DNA from: Archangium primigenium
GTDB lineage: Bacteria; Myxococcota; Myxococcia; Myxococcales; Myxococcaceae
Direction of reading: 5' to 3'
Assembly (NCBI RefSeq): GCF_016904885.1
Contig: NZ_JADWYI010000001.1
Coordinates: 6,572,001 to 6,636,000, forward strand
DNA length: 64,000 bases
How positions within the stretch are numbered: position 1 is the first letter of the stretch; every line of letters begins with the position of its first letter. Shown piece by piece: positions 17,426 to 25,372 of this stretch. Made by a program: the position numbers and the translations under genes. The notes beneath the pieces were generated by a model. It saw only the letters and a program-made list of their open reading frames with translations, made no database searches and had not been told where the DNA came from.

Positions 17426-18020
17426 AGGCGTGGACCGTCCCTTCCGTCAGGATCCCGGGGGCCTGCCAGCCGCGCGCGCCCAGCGCGGGCCCGAGCCCGA
17501 GCAACAACCGCTGGAGGATCAAGGCCCCCAGGGCGCCCAAGCCCACCCCGGGAAGGCCTCCCGGCGGCGGCCCCAGCCCCGCCACGGTGGCCGCGAAGCA
17601 CGCCGCGCACCCTTCCGGACCTCGGAAGACGACCACGCCCCGGGCCCCGTCCCCGCCCAGCGCCACCCAGGGGCCCTCGCCGTCCCACTGCGCGGGCACT
17701 TCCGCCAGACGACCCCCGCCGCCCGGCGCGAGCGCGCCTGGGGGGACCCCTGGCAGGTGCGCCGCGAGCACGTCCGCCGCGGACTCGCCCGTGTGTCCCG
17801 CGGGGACGAGGAAGCCCTCGGCCCCCTCGCGCAGGGGCCGCGCGTCCGGCACCACCGGCGTGCCGCCCGCCACCACATAGGCCGCGGCCGTCAGCCCCGC
17901 CTCGCCCGAGGCCCCCAGGCGCACCCCGCCCGCGAGCAGCCGCTCCTGACCGCGACCGCCCACCTCCCTCAGGAGGATCTGCCGCGAGTAGCGCAGGATG
18001 TCCGCCTCCCCGAGCGCCAT
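17409..18020 (-). CDS. degenerate ThiF/MoeB (E1)-like protein
   Basis: 203 residues. The N-terminus ILRYSRQILLREVGGRGQER is the classic start of ThiF/MoeB/HesA proteins. The nucleotide-binding GxGxxG is altered (RLGASGEAG), and the adenylating Arg/Lys and catalytic Cys motifs cannot be found. A GCAACF segment and the C-terminal CGRCG keep a possible zinc knot. It is much shorter than the active E1 in the same operon (258 residues). It is probably a catalytically dead E1 paralogue that pairs with or regulates the active one, as in heterodimeric eukaryotic E1s. It starts seven bases after the MoaD-like gene. Confidence 0.75.
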   Translation of the reverse strand: MALGEADILRYSRQILLREVGGRGQERLLAGGVRLGASGEAGLTAAAYVVAGGTPVVPDARPLREGAEGFLVPAGHTGESAADVLAAHLPGVPPGALAPGGGGRLAEVPAQWDGEGPWVALGGDGARGVVVFRGPEGCAACFAATVAGLGPPPGGLPGVGLGALGALILQRLLLGLGPALGARGWQAPGILTEGTVHACGRCG

Positions 18021-18026
18021 GCCCCG

Positions 18027-18299
18027 CTAGCCTCCCGCCATGGCCGGCACGAGCAGGAGCCGGTCCCCGTCGGTCACGGGCGTGTCCCGCTCCTGCAAGG
18101 CGCGGATGTCCTCGTCCCCGAGGAACACGTTCACGTACCGGCGCACCTCGCCCCTCTCGTCGAGCACCCGCGCGCCCAGCCCCGGGTGGGCGCGGCCCAG
18201 GTTGTCCAGCACCTCGCCCACCGTGGCGCCGGCGACCCGGACCTCGCCCTGGTGGGCCGCGAGGCTCCGCCACGCCGTGGGAATACGAACCGTGGCCAT
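18027..18299 (-). CDS. MoaD/ThiS-type ubiquitin-like sulfur carrier
   Basis: 90 residues from ATG 18299. The beta-grasp pattern is clear: MATVRIPTAWRSL strand, ATVGEVLDNLGRAHPGL helix, RRYVNVFLGDEDIR, then TPVTDGDRLLLVPAMAGG. It ends in the exposed diglycine that E1 proteins adenylate and convert to a thiocarboxylate. Because GG is already terminal, no trimming is needed before activation, which makes the JAMM partner more likely to act on a carrier-product adduct. It lies in an operon with its E1 (upstream) and the JAMM protease (downstream). Confidence 0.92.
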   Translation of the reverse strand: MATVRIPTAWRSLAAHQGEVRVAGATVGEVLDNLGRAHPGLGARVLDERGEVRRYVNVFLGDEDIRALQERDTPVTDGDRLLLVPAMAGG

Positions 18300-18303
18300 G
18301 ACC

Positions 18304-18546
18304 TCAGACCCCTTCCCGCTTGCGCAGGAGCAACCGGTGGCTGCCATCGCCCCGGGGCTCCAGGGCGAGCACCTCGTGGCCGTCCTCGCGCGCGCTGCGC
18401 GGCACGTTGCGCAGGGGCTCGGTGCCCTTGAGCCACACCTCCAGCACCGCGCCCGGGCCCAGCGCCTCCAGCGCCAGCTTCGTGCGCACGTACGTCATCG
18501 GGCAGACCTCGTGGGTGATGTCCACGGTCCGCGTCACCTCGTGCAT
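18304..18546 (-). CDS. TusA/SirA-like sulfur-transfer protein
   Basis: 80 residues from ATG 18546. The TusA core motif is present as EVCPMTYVRTKLALE, with the sulfur-binding Cys followed by Pro; the C-terminal strand RLLLRKREGV completes the small alpha/beta fold. TusA proteins pass persulfide sulfur between enzymes. The gene overlaps the active E1 gene by 13 bp and is four bases from the carrier gene, so it probably delivers sulfur to the adenylated carrier. YedF-type membership is an alternative within the same family. Confidence 0.88.
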   Translation of the reverse strand: MHEVTRTVDITHEVCPMTYVRTKLALEALGPGAVLEVWLKGTEPLRNVPRSAREDGHEVLALEPRGDGSHRLLLRKREGV

Positions 18547-19310
18547 CGCTCGGACTCCTCGGCAAAGACAGGGGCGCGCGGGTGGGCGCACCCCGCGCAA
18601 TCCGGTACCCGGCGCACGCGCACCTGACGGCCACGCAGGGTGGCGCCGTCCAGGACGTGCAGCACGGCCTCGCCCGGCGCTCCAGACGGCCCGTCCAGGC
18701 CGGACTCCAGGCCCACCGCCAGGCACTCCAGGACCAGCGCGGCCTGGAGCGCGCCCACCAGGCCCGCCATGGGCCCGAGCACCCCCGCCTGCGCGCAGGT
18801 GGGCACGGAGTCCGCGTCGGGGGCCTCCTCATAGAGGCAGCGCAGGCACGGGCCGCCGGGCACCACCCGCATCGCCTGGCCCTGCAGGCGCAGCACCCCG
18901 CCATAGACGAGCGGCACCCGCGTGGCCACCGCCACGTCCGACAGGAAGAGCTTGGTGGCCGTGCCATCGGTGGCGTCCACCACCGCGTCATGCGCCCGGA
19001 ACAGGGCCTCGGCGTTGGCCGCGTCCACCCGGCCCCACACGCGCTCCACCGCCAGGGAGGGAAAGGCGCGCCGCAGGCCGTCGGCCGCCGACTCCACCTT
19101 GGACCGGCCCACGTCCGTGTCGCGGTGCCACAGCTGCCGGTGGAGGTTCGTCACGTCCACCCGATCCGGGTCCACGAGCGTCAGCCGCCCCACCCCGGCG
19201 CGCGCGAGCGCCAACGAGGCCGGACAGCCCAGGCCTCCCGCCCCCACCACCAGCACCGACACCCCGTTTCGCACGCGCACGACCCTCGCCGAGCCTCCGT
19301 CCTCCGTCAA
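18534..19310 (-). CDS. MoeB/ThiF-type E1 adenylyltransferase for the sulfur carrier
   Basis: 258 residues, first gene of the operon. The ATP-binding GAGGLGCP lies at 23-30 and the VDPDRVDVTNLHRQL block near 47-60. The likely catalytic Cys is C172 in SVPTCAQAGVLGP. Structural zinc ligands are C155, C158, C238 and C241. It should adenylate the C-terminal Gly of the MoaD/ThiS-like carrier encoded two genes downstream. No molybdopterin or thiamine genes are nearby, so a role in cysteine, homocysteine or specialised thio-metabolite synthesis is more likely than Moco or thiamine synthesis. Confidence 0.92.
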   Translation of the reverse strand: MTEDGGSARVVRVRNGVSVLVVGAGGLGCPASLALARAGVGRLTLVDPDRVDVTNLHRQLWHRDTDVGRSKVESAADGLRRAFPSLAVERVWGRVDAANAEALFRAHDAVVDATDGTATKLFLSDVAVATRVPLVYGGVLRLQGQAMRVVPGGPCLRCLYEEAPDADSVPTCAQAGVLGPMAGLVGALQAALVLECLAVGLESGLDGPSGAPGEAVLHVLDGATLRGRQVRVRRVPDCAGCAHPRAPVFAEESERCTR

Positions 19311-19390
19311 CCCCGGCCCACGTGAAAAGCTGCCCGTCTCCCCGAGGCCGTGCTTATGGTCCCCGCTCTCACGCTTTTCCGGAGGACACC

Positions 19391-19771
19391 ATGAAGCTCG
19401 CCCTGCCGCTGCTCGCCGCCCTCTGCCTCGCCACCGGGTGCCACAAGAACACCGCCGACGCCCCCGCGCCTGCCTCGCCGCCCGCCGACACCGGCACGAC
19501 CACCGGCGCGCTGACGCCCACCGACTCCGGCGCCCCCTCCGACTCCGGCACCCGGGTGCAGGGCGGCCTGCCCGCCGCCCAGGAGGCGTGTGTGGATCAG
19601 TGGCTCAAGGAGCACAAGCTAGACCGCTACGGCCACCCCGAGGGCACCATGTACGCCGGCGGCTCGCCCCTCTTCAACGAGGCCACCGGCGAGACCCAGG
19701 ACCGCCTGGCGCACGTCTTCGCCCGCCAGCCGGACGCCCAGAAGGCCTGCCCGGCCCCCGCGGGGAACTGA
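19391..19771 (+). CDS. small predicted lipoprotein, unknown function
   Basis: 126 residues from ATG 19391 with GGAGG close upstream. The signal peptide ends in the lipobox LATGC (Cys18). A Ser/Thr/Ala/Pro-rich tether (about 20-55) leads to a short folded end containing two cysteines (EACVDQWLKEHKLDRYGHP and KACPAP) that could form a disulfide. No family was recognised. It is divergent from the sulfur-carrier operon by 80 bp and followed by the two-component pair after 76 bp. Confidence 0.8.
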   Translation: MKLALPLLAALCLATGCHKNTADAPAPASPPADTGTTTGALTPTDSGAPSDSGTRVQGGLPAAQEACVDQWLKEHKLDRYGHPEGTMYAGGSPLFNEATGETQDRLAHVFARQPDAQKACPAPAGN

Positions 19772-19847
19772 ATCCTCGGCCGGAGGGCGGACGATCGAGG
19801 GGAGGGATTCCCGAGAACCCGGCGACTCCCCTAAGCTCGCCGGACCG

Positions 19848-21131
19848 ATGGATCCCGCCCTGACCCTGGACGCCCAAAGCCCCGAGTCCCACCGGCGTGC
19901 CCGCGTGCGTGAAGTGCTCGAGCGCCGCAAGCTCACGGACAACGTCTCGGCCGCCCAGGCCGCCCAGTCCTGGGAACAGGAGCGCTTCGTCACCCGGGCG
20001 CGCAGCCTCTTCTACGCGCGGCTGATGTTCCTCACCCTGGGCCTGCTCCTGCTCGCGGTGCCCAGTTGGTCCTCCTACTTCGGCCTGCAGGGGGTCATCT
20101 CCTTCGTGGGCTACTTCGCGATGCTGCTCTACAGCGTCGCCAACTTCCTCGTCATCGATCACCCCAAGGTGGGCCGGTGGGTGACGTACATCACGCTCTG
20201 CCTGGACGTGGTGATCATGGTGGTGGTGCTCGCCAAGCCCCAGGTGGGCGGCGGCCTGCAGAGCCCGCTCCTGGCCACGCAGCTGCTCTTCACCACCCTC
20301 TTCGCCATCCTCTACCCCAAGCCGCTCGCGGTGCTGCCCGCGGTGATGTCCCTGCTGGTCATCATCCGCCTGGACCTGCTGCTCGAGCGCAGCTTCACCG
20401 CCGTCGAGTTCCTCACCCTCTTCTGGTACCTGGGCCTCAACCTCATCATCATCTCGGTGCTCTCCTACCTCAACGAGCGCGAGACGCTCGCCCACCGCGA
20501 GGTGGTGGAGCTGCAGGGCGACCTCAAGGAGATGGCCGTGGTGGAGGAGCGCAACCGGCTCGCCCGGGAGATCCACGACGGCCTGGGCGCCTCGCTCTCC
20601 TCGATGATCATCCAGTCCGAGTACATCCTCGGCCTGGCCAAGGACGGGGCGCTCCACTCGGAGATCCAGGAGCTCCGGGCCACGGCCGAGGAGTCCATCG
20701 AGGAGCTGCGCCGCAGCCTGCAGATGATGCGCGAGGACTTCGAGCTGGCGCAGGGGCTCGAGGACTACGTGAAGACGTACGGCGCGCGCACCCAGTTGCC
20801 CATCCGCTTCGAGCGCACGGGGCTGCCGCGCAAGCTCGCGCCGGACGCCCAGCTCGCCCTCTTCCGCATCCTCCAGGAGTGCCTGTCCAACGCCCTCAAG
20901 CACGCCTCTCCCACCCAGGTGCACGTGCACCTGGACTACGACGCCACCCGGGTGGAGCTGCTCGTGCGCGATGACGGCAAGGGGTTCGACCCCCAGCGCA
21001 CGCCGCGCGGCCACTACGGCCTGCTCAACATGCGCGAGCGCTCCATGAAGCTCGGGGCCACGCTCCTCGTGGACTCCTCTCCCGGCAACGGCACCCGCGT
21101 CTCCTTCTCCCTCCCGGCCCTCTCTCCATGA
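19848..21131 (+). CDS. membrane sensor histidine kinase, NarL-partner type
   Basis: 427 residues. About six membrane helices span residues 57-205. A short coiled linker leads to the HisKA_3 helix EERNRLAREIHDGLGASLS with phosphoacceptor H243. The HATPase domain shows the N-box LQECLSNALKHAS and G-box DDGKGFD. There is no large periplasmic sensor domain, so the input is probably sensed within or near the membrane. It overlaps the response regulator gene by four bases (ATGA), which makes them a cognate pair. Confidence 0.93.
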   Translation: MDPALTLDAQSPESHRRARVREVLERRKLTDNVSAAQAAQSWEQERFVTRARSLFYARLMFLTLGLLLLAVPSWSSYFGLQGVISFVGYFAMLLYSVANFLVIDHPKVGRWVTYITLCLDVVIMVVVLAKPQVGGGLQSPLLATQLLFTTLFAILYPKPLAVLPAVMSLLVIIRLDLLLERSFTAVEFLTLFWYLGLNLIIISVLSYLNERETLAHREVVELQGDLKEMAVVEERNRLAREIHDGLGASLSSMIIQSEYILGLAKDGALHSEIQELRATAEESIEELRRSLQMMREDFELAQGLEDYVKTYGARTQLPIRFERTGLPRKLAPDAQLALFRILQECLSNALKHASPTQVHVHLDYDATRVELLVRDDGKGFDPQRTPRGHYGLLNMRERSMKLGATLLVDSSPGNGTRVSFSLPALSP

Positions 21132-21889
21132 CCGACGTGATCGACTCCCCCGCCTCCGCCGCTCCCATTCGCGTCCTCGTGGTCGAGGATCAGACGCGCA
21201 TCCTCAAGAACCAGCTGCGCCTGCTCGAGGGTCGGCAGGACATCGAGATCGTCGGCACCGCCCTGTCCGGCGAGGCGGCGCTCGACGAGGTGCCCCGCAC
21301 CCAGCCCCACGTGCTGCTGTTGGATCTGGGGCTGCCGCGCATGAGCGGCATCGACGTCACGCGCAAGGTCAAGGCGCAGTGGCCCGAGGTGGAGATCCTC
21401 ATCTTCACCATCTTCGACGAGGAGGACAAAGTGCTCGAGGCGGTGATGGCCGGCGCCTCGGGCTACCTGCTCAAGGGCACGCCCGTGGACAAGATCATCG
21501 AGGCCATCAAGGACGTGCGCGCGGGCGGCTCGGTCATCCAGCCGAACCTGGCGAGCCGCCTGCTGCGCCACTTCATGGGCCCCAACACGACCCGGCCCGG
21601 CCCCAAGCCCGTCGACGAGGGCACGGGCGCCGCCGAGGTGGCCGCGCCCGGGCCCACCCCGGCCCTGGACGATGCCCACGAGCCGCTGCTCAAGCCCCTG
21701 TCGGACCGCGAGACGGAGATCCTCCAGCTCATCGCCAAGGGCGTGTCCAACAGCGAGGCGGCGCGCGTGCTCAACCTGAGCAAGGCCACCATCCGCACGC
21801 ACCTGGAGCACATCTACCGCAAGCTCGAGGTCACCAACCGCGTGGAGGCCGTGACCGAGGGCATCCGCAAGGGCCTCATCTCGGTGTGA
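21128..21889 (+). CDS. NarL/FixJ-family response regulator
   Basis: 253 residues. Receiver domain about 14-130, with phosphoacceptor D66 in VLLLDLGLP. A long Pro/Ala linker (about 155-190) follows. The LuxR-type HTH (about 190-250) includes LSDRETEILQLIAKGVSN and LNLSKATIRTHLEHIYRKL. It is coupled to the upstream kinase by the ATGA overlap. The linker is longer than usual for NarL proteins. Targets are not evident. Confidence 0.94.
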   Translation: MTDVIDSPASAAPIRVLVVEDQTRILKNQLRLLEGRQDIEIVGTALSGEAALDEVPRTQPHVLLLDLGLPRMSGIDVTRKVKAQWPEVEILIFTIFDEEDKVLEAVMAGASGYLLKGTPVDKIIEAIKDVRAGGSVIQPNLASRLLRHFMGPNTTRPGPKPVDEGTGAAEVAAPGPTPALDDAHEPLLKPLSDRETEILQLIAKGVSNSEAARVLNLSKATIRTHLEHIYRKLEVTNRVEAVTEGIRKGLISV

Positions 21890-21953
21890 CGGCGCTGGAT
21901 GCGGCGCGCGGCATGCGCTACGGGAGCGGCGTGACACGCCTTGGAGAGCCCTG

Positions 21954-23189
21954 ATGTCCTCCCCCGAGACCGCCTGGCAGCCGCCGCTTCAAATGACCGG
22001 GACCCCAGGCCCGTTCCTGAAGCGGGTCCAGTTGCGCAACTACCGCAGCATCGCGGCCTGTCACCTGGAGCTCGGCCCCCTCACGTTCCTGGTGGGCCCC
22101 AATGGCTCGGGCAAGAGCAACTTCCTCGACGCCTTGAGGCTCGTCACGGACGCCTTGAGGACCTCCCTCGATCACGCCCTGCGCGATCGCGGAGGCGTCA
22201 ATGAGGTCCGGCAGCGCTCCAGCGGCCATCCCAAGAACTTCGCCGTCCGGCTCGATTTCCAGCTCCCCCAGGGAGACTTCGGGCACTTCGCGTTCGAGGT
22301 CGGTGCCCGCCCACATGGGGATTACGTCGTCCTGCGGGAAGAGTGCGCTGTTGGCGCGGCGAACTACCTCGTGCGCGAAGGCACGGTCATCCACAAGCCC
22401 GCGCCCCTCGCGCCTCCTGGCTCGGCCGACCGGCTCTACCTCGTGAACGCCGCCGGCCTCGCGGAGTTCCGCCCCGTCTTCGACGCGCTCTCGAACATGG
22501 GGTTCTACAACCTGAACCCGGACAAGATCCGCGCCTTCCAGTCTCCCGATAAAGGGGAGCTGTTGGCGCGCGACGGTCTCAACCTGGCCAGTGTGCTGGA
22601 GCGTCTGGAGAAGTCGGATGCGGGCAGCACCAAGCGCCGCATCGAGGACTACCTCAGCCGGATCGTGCCTGGCTTGGAGGGCGTCGAGTCCAAGCGGGTC
22701 GGACATCTGGAAACGCTGGAGTTCCGGCAGCACGTCGAGGGGGCCAAGGAGCCCTGGCGCTTTCCCGCCATCAACATGTCGGACGGAACCCTGCGTGCCC
22801 TGGGCGTCCTCGTGGCCTTGCTCCAGGCCCGGACCGAGAAGGACGTCCGCGTCGTGGGAATCGAGGAGCCCGAGGTGGCCTTGCATCCCGCCGCCGCCGG
22901 CATCCTGCGCGACGCGCTCCGCGATGGCGCGCGGCACGCACAGATCATCGTCACCAGCCACAGTCCCGAGCTTCTCGATGATCCGGGAATCTCCGCACGG
23001 GAGATCGTTTCGGTCTCCGCGGAGCAGGGCAAGACGCTCATCGCCCGGCTCGACGAGGCCACCCGAACCACGCTCAAGGACCGGCTCTACACGGCCGGCG
23101 AATTGCTGAAGACCAACCAGCTGACTCCGGAGCTCGAGGAGGTTCCCTCGCCCGAACAACTCCGGCTCTTCGATCTGGAAGGCGCATGA
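21954..23189 (+). CDS. AAA_21/OLD-type ATPase, putative defence component
   Basis: 411 residues from ATG 21954, with GGAG upstream. It is an ABC/SMC-like ATPase of the RecF/OLD group: Walker A GPNGSGKS (48-55), signature-like MSDGTLRAL (275-283), Walker B plus catalytic Glu in VVGIEEPEVALHP (E304-E305), and switch His in TSHSPELLDD. The N-terminal LKRVQLRNYRSI strand is characteristic. It has no Toprim domain of its own, but the next gene overlaps by four bases and supplies one. ATPase plus Toprim-like pairs of this kind (PARIS, AbiL, RloAB, class-split OLD) are anti-phage systems. Codon use is slightly less GC-biased than its neighbours, hinting at transfer. Confidence 0.88.
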   Translation: MSSPETAWQPPLQMTGTPGPFLKRVQLRNYRSIAACHLELGPLTFLVGPNGSGKSNFLDALRLVTDALRTSLDHALRDRGGVNEVRQRSSGHPKNFAVRLDFQLPQGDFGHFAFEVGARPHGDYVVLREECAVGAANYLVREGTVIHKPAPLAPPGSADRLYLVNAAGLAEFRPVFDALSNMGFYNLNPDKIRAFQSPDKGELLARDGLNLASVLERLEKSDAGSTKRRIEDYLSRIVPGLEGVESKRVGHLETLEFRQHVEGAKEPWRFPAINMSDGTLRALGVLVALLQARTEKDVRVVGIEEPEVALHPAAAGILRDALRDGARHAQIIVTSHSPELLDDPGISAREIVSVSAEQGKTLIARLDEATRTTLKDRLYTAGELLKTNQLTPELEEVPSPEQLRLFDLEGA

Positions 23190-23776
23190 AGGTCGGTCTC
23201 ATCGTCGAAGGCCATGCGGACGTCTACGCACTCCCTCTTCTCCTGCGACGACTGCTCCAATTCCTCGACCCTCAGCTTCAAGTCTCCGTCTTGAATCCAC
23301 ATCGCGTTCCTCGTGGACAGCTGGTCAAGCAAGAGGAACTGCGGCGCGCGGTCGAGCACATGGCCGGAAAGGTGGGCTCCGAAGGCCGGATCCTCATCGT
23401 GCTCGATGCCGATGATGATCTGCCCTGCCAGTTGGGTCCTCGATTGCTCACGATGGCCAGGACCCATCGACCGGACCGTGACATCTCGGTGGTTGTCGCC
23501 ACGCGAGAGTACGAGACGTGGTTCCTGTCCGCGGCGGAATCGCTTCGTGGCCACCGGGGACTGCCCCTGGATCTGGAGGCGCCCAGCCATCCCGAGGGAA
23601 TCAAAGGCGCCAAGGAGTGGCTGGGCCAGCGCATGGCCGACGGCTACACCGAGACCATCGACCAGCCGGCGTTGACCATGCTGTTCGACCTGGTCGCGGC
23701 GCGCCGCTCGGACTCTTTCGACAAGCTCGTGCGTGAGGTGGGACGGCTCTTCGGGCTTCCCGTCCCTCCCCGCTGA
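23186..23776 (+). CDS. DUF4276 family Toprim-like protein, putative effector nuclease
   Basis: 196 residues, start overlapping the ATPase stop (ATGA). Its layout is Toprim-like: conserved Glu in LIVEGHADVYALP (E8) and the acidic LDADDD (D74, D76) that would bind metal. REYETWFLSAAESL and IKGAKEWL are typical DUF4276 segments. It is the probable effector of the pair, with the ATPase acting as sensor or trigger. Codon use is noticeably less GC-extreme than in surrounding genes. Nuclease activity is inferred from the fold, not shown. It converges with the downstream protease gene, whose stop is 11 bp away. Confidence 0.85.
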   Translation: MKVGLIVEGHADVYALPLLLRRLLQFLDPQLQVSVLNPHRVPRGQLVKQEELRRAVEHMAGKVGSEGRILIVLDADDDLPCQLGPRLLTMARTHRPDRDISVVVATREYETWFLSAAESLRGHRGLPLDLEAPSHPEGIKGAKEWLGQRMADGYTETIDQPALTMLFDLVAARRSDSFDKLVREVGRLFGLPVPPR

Positions 23777-23787
23777 CCGATGCGGCG

Positions 23788-25263
23788 CTACTCCAGGGCG
23801 AGCGCGCACACCTCGGTGGCCATCGTCTCGCCCACGGAGCCCGGCAGCCAGTAGACCCAGTCGGAGGGCGTGTTGATGCCCGTGGCGAAGGTCTCCTTGG
23901 CGAAGCGCGACTGCGAGAGGATCCGGTACTGGCGGGCGTCGCAGTCGTACTCCTGGAGGCTCTTGCTGTTGTTGTAGCGCTGCTTGCCGCGCCCCTCCCA
24001 GCGGTCGTGGACGGACCAGGTCCACACCTGGATGGCGCCCGCGCTCGTGCGCCGCGCGGTCTTCCTGTCGATGTACATCGTGGTGTCCGAGGAGCGCGCC
24101 ACCCGGGACCACCGGCCGTCCTTGAGCGCCTGCGTGCCCGTGTCCGTCTTCACCGGCACGTCCCCCCGGAGAATCCCCACGGTGTACTCCCCCGTCGCCC
24201 CGGCGGAGACGGAGAGCACCATGACCGCGAAGACCCCGTCGCGCGGCAGTCGCAACACGAGCCGGGCGACGCCGCCCACGGTGTCCGCATCGGCCGTGCC
24301 CAGGGGTTCGCTCTCGCCCCGCGCGTTCAAGCCCACACCGACGAGCCGCGCGGCGAAGGAGGAGCCGCCCGCCATCACCGTGTAGACCTCGCCCGCCTTT
24401 CCCTCCGAATGGAGCACGTCCCCATGCCGCCCCTCCGAGGAGGTGTAGTCGTCGGCGGACAGCGTCCCGGACGCGAGCTTGCCCACGGTGAGCCGAGGCG
24501 TCGTGGCGAGCGCGTCCCGGAAGGTCGGCTTCGAGGGGGCCGGCGCCTCCGGCGTGGCGGAGGTCGCCTGGAGGGACGCCGCGTCCGCGGACGGCTTCCC
24601 GGTGAAGGGGATGTGGCCCGGAGGGCTGGTCAACAACGCGCGGACGTCCCGGCCCGGAATGGCGAAGTTGAGGTTCTGCCCCACCTCGAGGATCGCGACG
24701 CTCACCCCGACGACCGCGCCCTCCGGGTTGAGGACGGGCCCGCCACTCGAGCCGTGGGAGATGGGGGCGCTGATCTGCATCATCCGCTGGCCCTCCCGCT
24801 CCCGGAAGGCGCTCACGATGCCCGTGGACACCGTGTTGGTGAGCCCCTCGGGCGCGCCGATGACGACGAGCGACGTGCCCACGGGCGGCTCCTCGGCCGC
24901 CAGCCGGAGTTCTCCGGGCGCGCTGGCCAGGGCGGGCAGCACCGCCAGGTCCGCGCGCGTGCTGAGGCTCTCCGCGTAGTCCGTCGTCCCGAGCAGCGTG
25001 TTCTCGAAGTCGTACACCTCCACGCGCATCGCGCCCTGGACCACATGCGCGTTGGTGACCACGCGGCCCTTCTCCACGAGGAACCCACTGCCCTGGCCGA
25101 GTGGGCTCCCCTCGACGTCATAGGTGCGCAGCGACACGACGGCGCGGCCCGCCACCCGGACGACCTCGGGCAGGGACGGCGCGCTGACGGGGGGCGCGGG
25201 CGCGGCGGGGGACGAGGGCTGGGCGAGCAGCAGGCCCACGGCGATTCCAAGAGCGGTCAGCAT
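23788..25263 (-). CDS. secreted trypsin-like protease with C-terminal adhesin-E-like domain
   Basis: 491 residues. The signal peptide is about residues 1-20. The protease domain (about 35-215) has triad H73 (TNAHVV), D105 (TRADLAVL) and S173 (GSSGGP). Residues about 215-370 form a linker and a beta-rich pre-peptidase-like region (GEVYTVMAGGSSFAARLVGV). The last ~110 residues (from GRWSRVARSSDTTMYIDRKT to the Cys-containing end) resemble the Surface-adhesin-E type domain. No PDZ domain is seen. It is probably periplasmic or secreted, with the C-terminal part mediating binding. The next gene on the strand upstream is an outer-membrane-like protein 109 bp away. Confidence 0.82.
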   Translation of the reverse strand: MLTALGIAVGLLLAQPSSPAAPAPPVSAPSLPEVVRVAGRAVVSLRTYDVEGSPLGQGSGFLVEKGRVVTNAHVVQGAMRVEVYDFENTLLGTTDYAESLSTRADLAVLPALASAPGELRLAAEEPPVGTSLVVIGAPEGLTNTVSTGIVSAFREREGQRMMQISAPISHGSSGGPVLNPEGAVVGVSVAILEVGQNLNFAIPGRDVRALLTSPPGHIPFTGKPSADAASLQATSATPEAPAPSKPTFRDALATTPRLTVGKLASGTLSADDYTSSEGRHGDVLHSEGKAGEVYTVMAGGSSFAARLVGVGLNARGESEPLGTADADTVGGVARLVLRLPRDGVFAVMVLSVSAGATGEYTVGILRGDVPVKTDTGTQALKDGRWSRVARSSDTTMYIDRKTARRTSAGAIQVWTWSVHDRWEGRGKQRYNNSKSLQEYDCDARQYRILSQSRFAKETFATGINTPSDWVYWLPGSVGETMATEVCALALE

Positions 25264-25372
25264 CCGAGGAAACGTCCTTCCGGGGAGCCGCGAGGCGCGG
25301 CGGGCATCCCGCGCGTCCCCTCCGGCGACTCTCGCACTGGCCGCCCGTCCCCGTCCAGGCGGGGGCCCCGCG

